DNA from: Variovorax sp. J22G73
GTDB lineage: Bacteria; Pseudomonadota; Gammaproteobacteria; Burkholderiales; Burkholderiaceae_C
NCBI RefSeq assembly: GCF_030317035.1
Contig: NZ_JASZYK010000006.1
Location: 124,001-188,000, forward strand
DNA: 64,000 nucleotides
Reading direction: 5' to 3'
In this document: positions 62,512-64,000 of the stretch, in pieces
Layout of the letters: each line of letters begins with the position of its first letter
Position numbering within the stretch: the first letter of the stretch is position 1
Made by a program: the position numbers and the translations under genes
Notes under the pieces: model-generated
What the model was told of the DNA's origin: nothing
What the model saw: only the letters and a program-made list of their open reading frames with translations
The model's database searches: none

Positions 62512-63504
62512 ATGAAACCCCAAAATATCGAGGCGCTGTGGACGCACCTGCACTGGCTCACGGTGCTGGCCCAGCAGGGCAGCTTCACGGCCGCGGCGCT
62601 GCGCCTGGGCGTGAGCAAGGCCGCCATGAGCCAGCGCATCGCCGAGCTCGAGCGGGCCGCGGAGGCGCCGTTGGTGCAGCGCACCACGCGCAGCGTGCGG
62701 CTCACCGAGGCCGGCCAGCGGCTGGTGGAAGACATGCGCGGGCCCTTCGAGCAGATTGCCCACAGCTTCGCCGGCGTGCGCGACCTGGCGGGCGTGCCGC
62801 GCGGGCTGGTGCGCGTCACGGCGCCGGTGGCCTTCGCGCGCCAGCAGCTGGTGCCGCGGCTGGCCGACTTCCTGCGCGCGCACCCCGAGATCCGCATCGA
62901 GCTGGACCTGTCGGACCGGCTGAGCTCGCTGGCCATGGAAGGCTTCGACCTGGCCATTCGCCACACGGCGGCGCCGCCCGACACGCACGTGGCCTGGACG
63001 CTGTGCGAAACCCGCTCGCTGCTGGTGGCCAGCCGCGCCTACCTGCGCCGCCGCGGCACGCCGCGCGAGCCGCAGGCGCTGGCCGGGCACGACTGCCTGC
63101 ACTACCCGCGCGCGCAGGACACGCCGACCTGGCACTTCGAGGCGCGAAAGCCGTCGCCGAAAACCACTGGTCGATCCACCGGTAAATCGGCGGGCAAGGC
63201 CACCAGCAAACCCACCGCCCCCCGCATCACGGTGCCGGTGTCGGGCCCGCTGGTCGCCAACAACAGCGAAGCGTTGCGGGACGCGGCCGCCACGGGGCTG
63301 GGCATTGCGCTGGTGCCCGACTTCAGCGCGCAGTCGGCGCTGCAGTCGGGCAAGCTGGTGGAGGTGCTGCCGCAATGGCGATCGGTGGGCGCCTTCGGCG
63401 AGCGGCTGTACGCGATACGGCCCTACGCCACGCATGTGCCGCAGGCGGTGACGGCGTTCGTGGGCTGGCTGCGCGCCACGCTGGCGGACGGCTTCGCGGC
63501 ATGA
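62512..63504 (+). CDS. LysR family regulator, likely regulator of mmsA
   Basis: 330 residues. The HTH is in LHWLTVLAQQGSFTAAALRLGVSKAAMSQRIAELE. The effector domain contains an unusual low-complexity Lys/Ser/Thr-rich insert at about 210-236 (PSPKTTGRSTGKSAGKATSK), absent from typical LysR proteins. I use the ATG at 62512; the in-frame ATG at 62476 would place translation across the palindrome. Divergent from mmsA. Confidence 0.87.
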   Translation: MKPQNIEALWTHLHWLTVLAQQGSFTAAALRLGVSKAAMSQRIAELERAAEAPLVQRTTRSVRLTEAGQRLVEDMRGPFEQIAHSFAGVRDLAGVPRGLVRVTAPVAFARQQLVPRLADFLRAHPEIRIELDLSDRLSSLAMEGFDLAIRHTAAPPDTHVAWTLCETRSLLVASRAYLRRRGTPREPQALAGHDCLHYPRAQDTPTWHFEARKPSPKTTGRSTGKSAGKATSKPTAPRITVPVSGPLVANNSEALRDAAATGLGIALVPDFSAQSALQSGKLVEVLPQWRSVGAFGERLYAIRPYATHVPQAVTAFVGWLRATLADGFAA

Positions 63505-63652
63505 TTTCGTAAGCAGCGTTACCTGAAGAAAACCTGAACAAACGGCGTCGTGCCCTACGCACACGAAGGGTCTGTGACATAAGACTCACGGATGCACCCG
63601 GTTACGATGCGCCCAACCCCCGCTTTTTGTTTACTTTCCCCTCATTCGCCCT

Positions 63653-64000
63653 ATGTCCCCTGCCACATCGCCTGCCGACGCTTCAGCCGCCGACAGCGCG
63701 TGGCCCCGCGTCGGGCAGCGTGAACAGGAAGGCCGGCAGTGGACGGTGGCCAGCGGCCGCTGGACCGCGCTGGGCATGTCGTCCAAGCCGGCGTGGACGG
63801 CGCTGTCGAAGAGCCTCGAGGCCGCCCCCGCCGCCGACGACCGCGCCTGGGACCTGCGCCCCGTCGAGCAGCTCGACCACATCGGCGCGCAGCTGCTGTG
63901 GGAGCACTGGCGCCACCAGTGGCCCGCCACGCTGGAAATGGAGCCGCAGCACAAGGCGGTGCTCGACCAGGTGGCGCAATACACCGTCGCCACGCCCGAC
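63653..64000 (+). CDS. Probable MlaE-family permease with N-terminal STAS-like domain (cut by window edge)
   Basis: The first 116 residues are visible. They read like the soluble STAS-type extension found before some MlaE permeases: GRWTALGM, DLRPVEQLDHIGAQLLWEHWRHQWPATLEMEPQHKAVL. The membrane part would lie outside the window. Such proteins belong to phospholipid-trafficking ABC systems of the outer membrane. The call rests on this N-terminal pattern only. Confidence 0.55.
   Translation, partial: MSPATSPADASAADSAWPRVGQREQEGRQWTVASGRWTALGMSSKPAWTALSKSLEAAPAADDRAWDLRPVEQLDHIGAQLLWEHWRHQWPATLEMEPQHKAVLDQVAQYTVATPD

Noticed and set aside
1-64000. tRNA, rRNA, IS or prophage integration sites
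   Set aside because: I saw no cloverleaf-like genes, transposase, integrase or flanking direct repeats on either strand. A dedicated tRNA search was not run.

Overview
The window is GC-rich, densely packed DNA from a Burkholderiales bacterium. It looks most like Comamonadaceae, and Variovorax is my best guess. The reasons are the Bug/TctC-type tricarboxylate receptor, the TctAB pair, the many branched-chain and polyamine-type ABC receptors, the LysR/IclR regulators beside catabolic genes, and the GC-rich REP-like intergenic elements. It reads as ordinary chromosome devoted to scavenging and catabolism. I see no rRNA, tRNA, CRISPR array, insertion sequence or integrase.

Layout. 1-8.2 kb: the 5' end of a molybdopterin oxidoreductase (minus strand), a LivK-type receptor, an M20 amidohydrolase/DUF2817 pair, argE with an overlapping DUF445 membrane protein, and a beta-propeller lipoprotein. 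8.3-9.1 kb: a stand-alone MHYT sensor. 9.2-16.9 kb: an operon of a biotin-dependent acyl-CoA carboxylase (two subunits), a dehydrogenase-like SDR, two acyl-CoA dehydrogenases and two small ferredoxin-fold proteins. It resembles the acyclic-isoprenoid (Atu) pathway and is followed by a LysR regulator. 18-22.2 kb: a Bug receptor, a type-B carboxylesterase and an M20 dipeptidase. 22.2-24.9 kb: RNA-metabolism genes (RhlE helicase, SUI1-like factor, DUF3820, Gly-rich RRM protein). 25-27 kb: tctB-tctA. 27.1-29.8 kb: TauE-type permease, a candidate small RNA, and an ammonium transporter behind clear NtrC and sigma-54 sites. 29.9-35.6 kb (minus): TPP enzyme, aminotransferase, amino-acid receptor and ALDH7-type dehydrogenase. 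35.6-37.1 kb: a low-GC islet with an unknown membrane protein and a small coupled ORF. 37.1-45.1 kb: IclR, a complete polyamine-type ABC transporter and a three-subunit flavin/iron-sulfur amine oxidase. 45.1-45.7 kb: tandem 159-bp repeats. 45.7-48.5 kb: a GH19 + papain + alpha/beta-hydrolase fusion. 48.6-50.7 kb: a chromosomal tetA/tetR pair with two tet-operator-like palindromes. 50.7-54.8 kb: haloperoxidase-like hydrolase, AraC regulator, cupin and GMC oxidoreductase. 54.8-60.7 kb: a giant alpha-2-macroglobulin. 60.9-64 kb: mmsA, its divergent LysR and the start of an MlaE-like permease.

The two least ordinary loci are the 935-residue three-enzyme protein at 45674-48481, which looks like an undescribed lytic effector or defence protein, and the low-GC islet at 35.6-37.1 kb. 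The clearest regulatory signals are the NtrC/sigma-54 control of amt, the paired tet operators and a perfect inverted repeat between mmsA and its LysR. All functional calls come from reading motifs; no database search was run.
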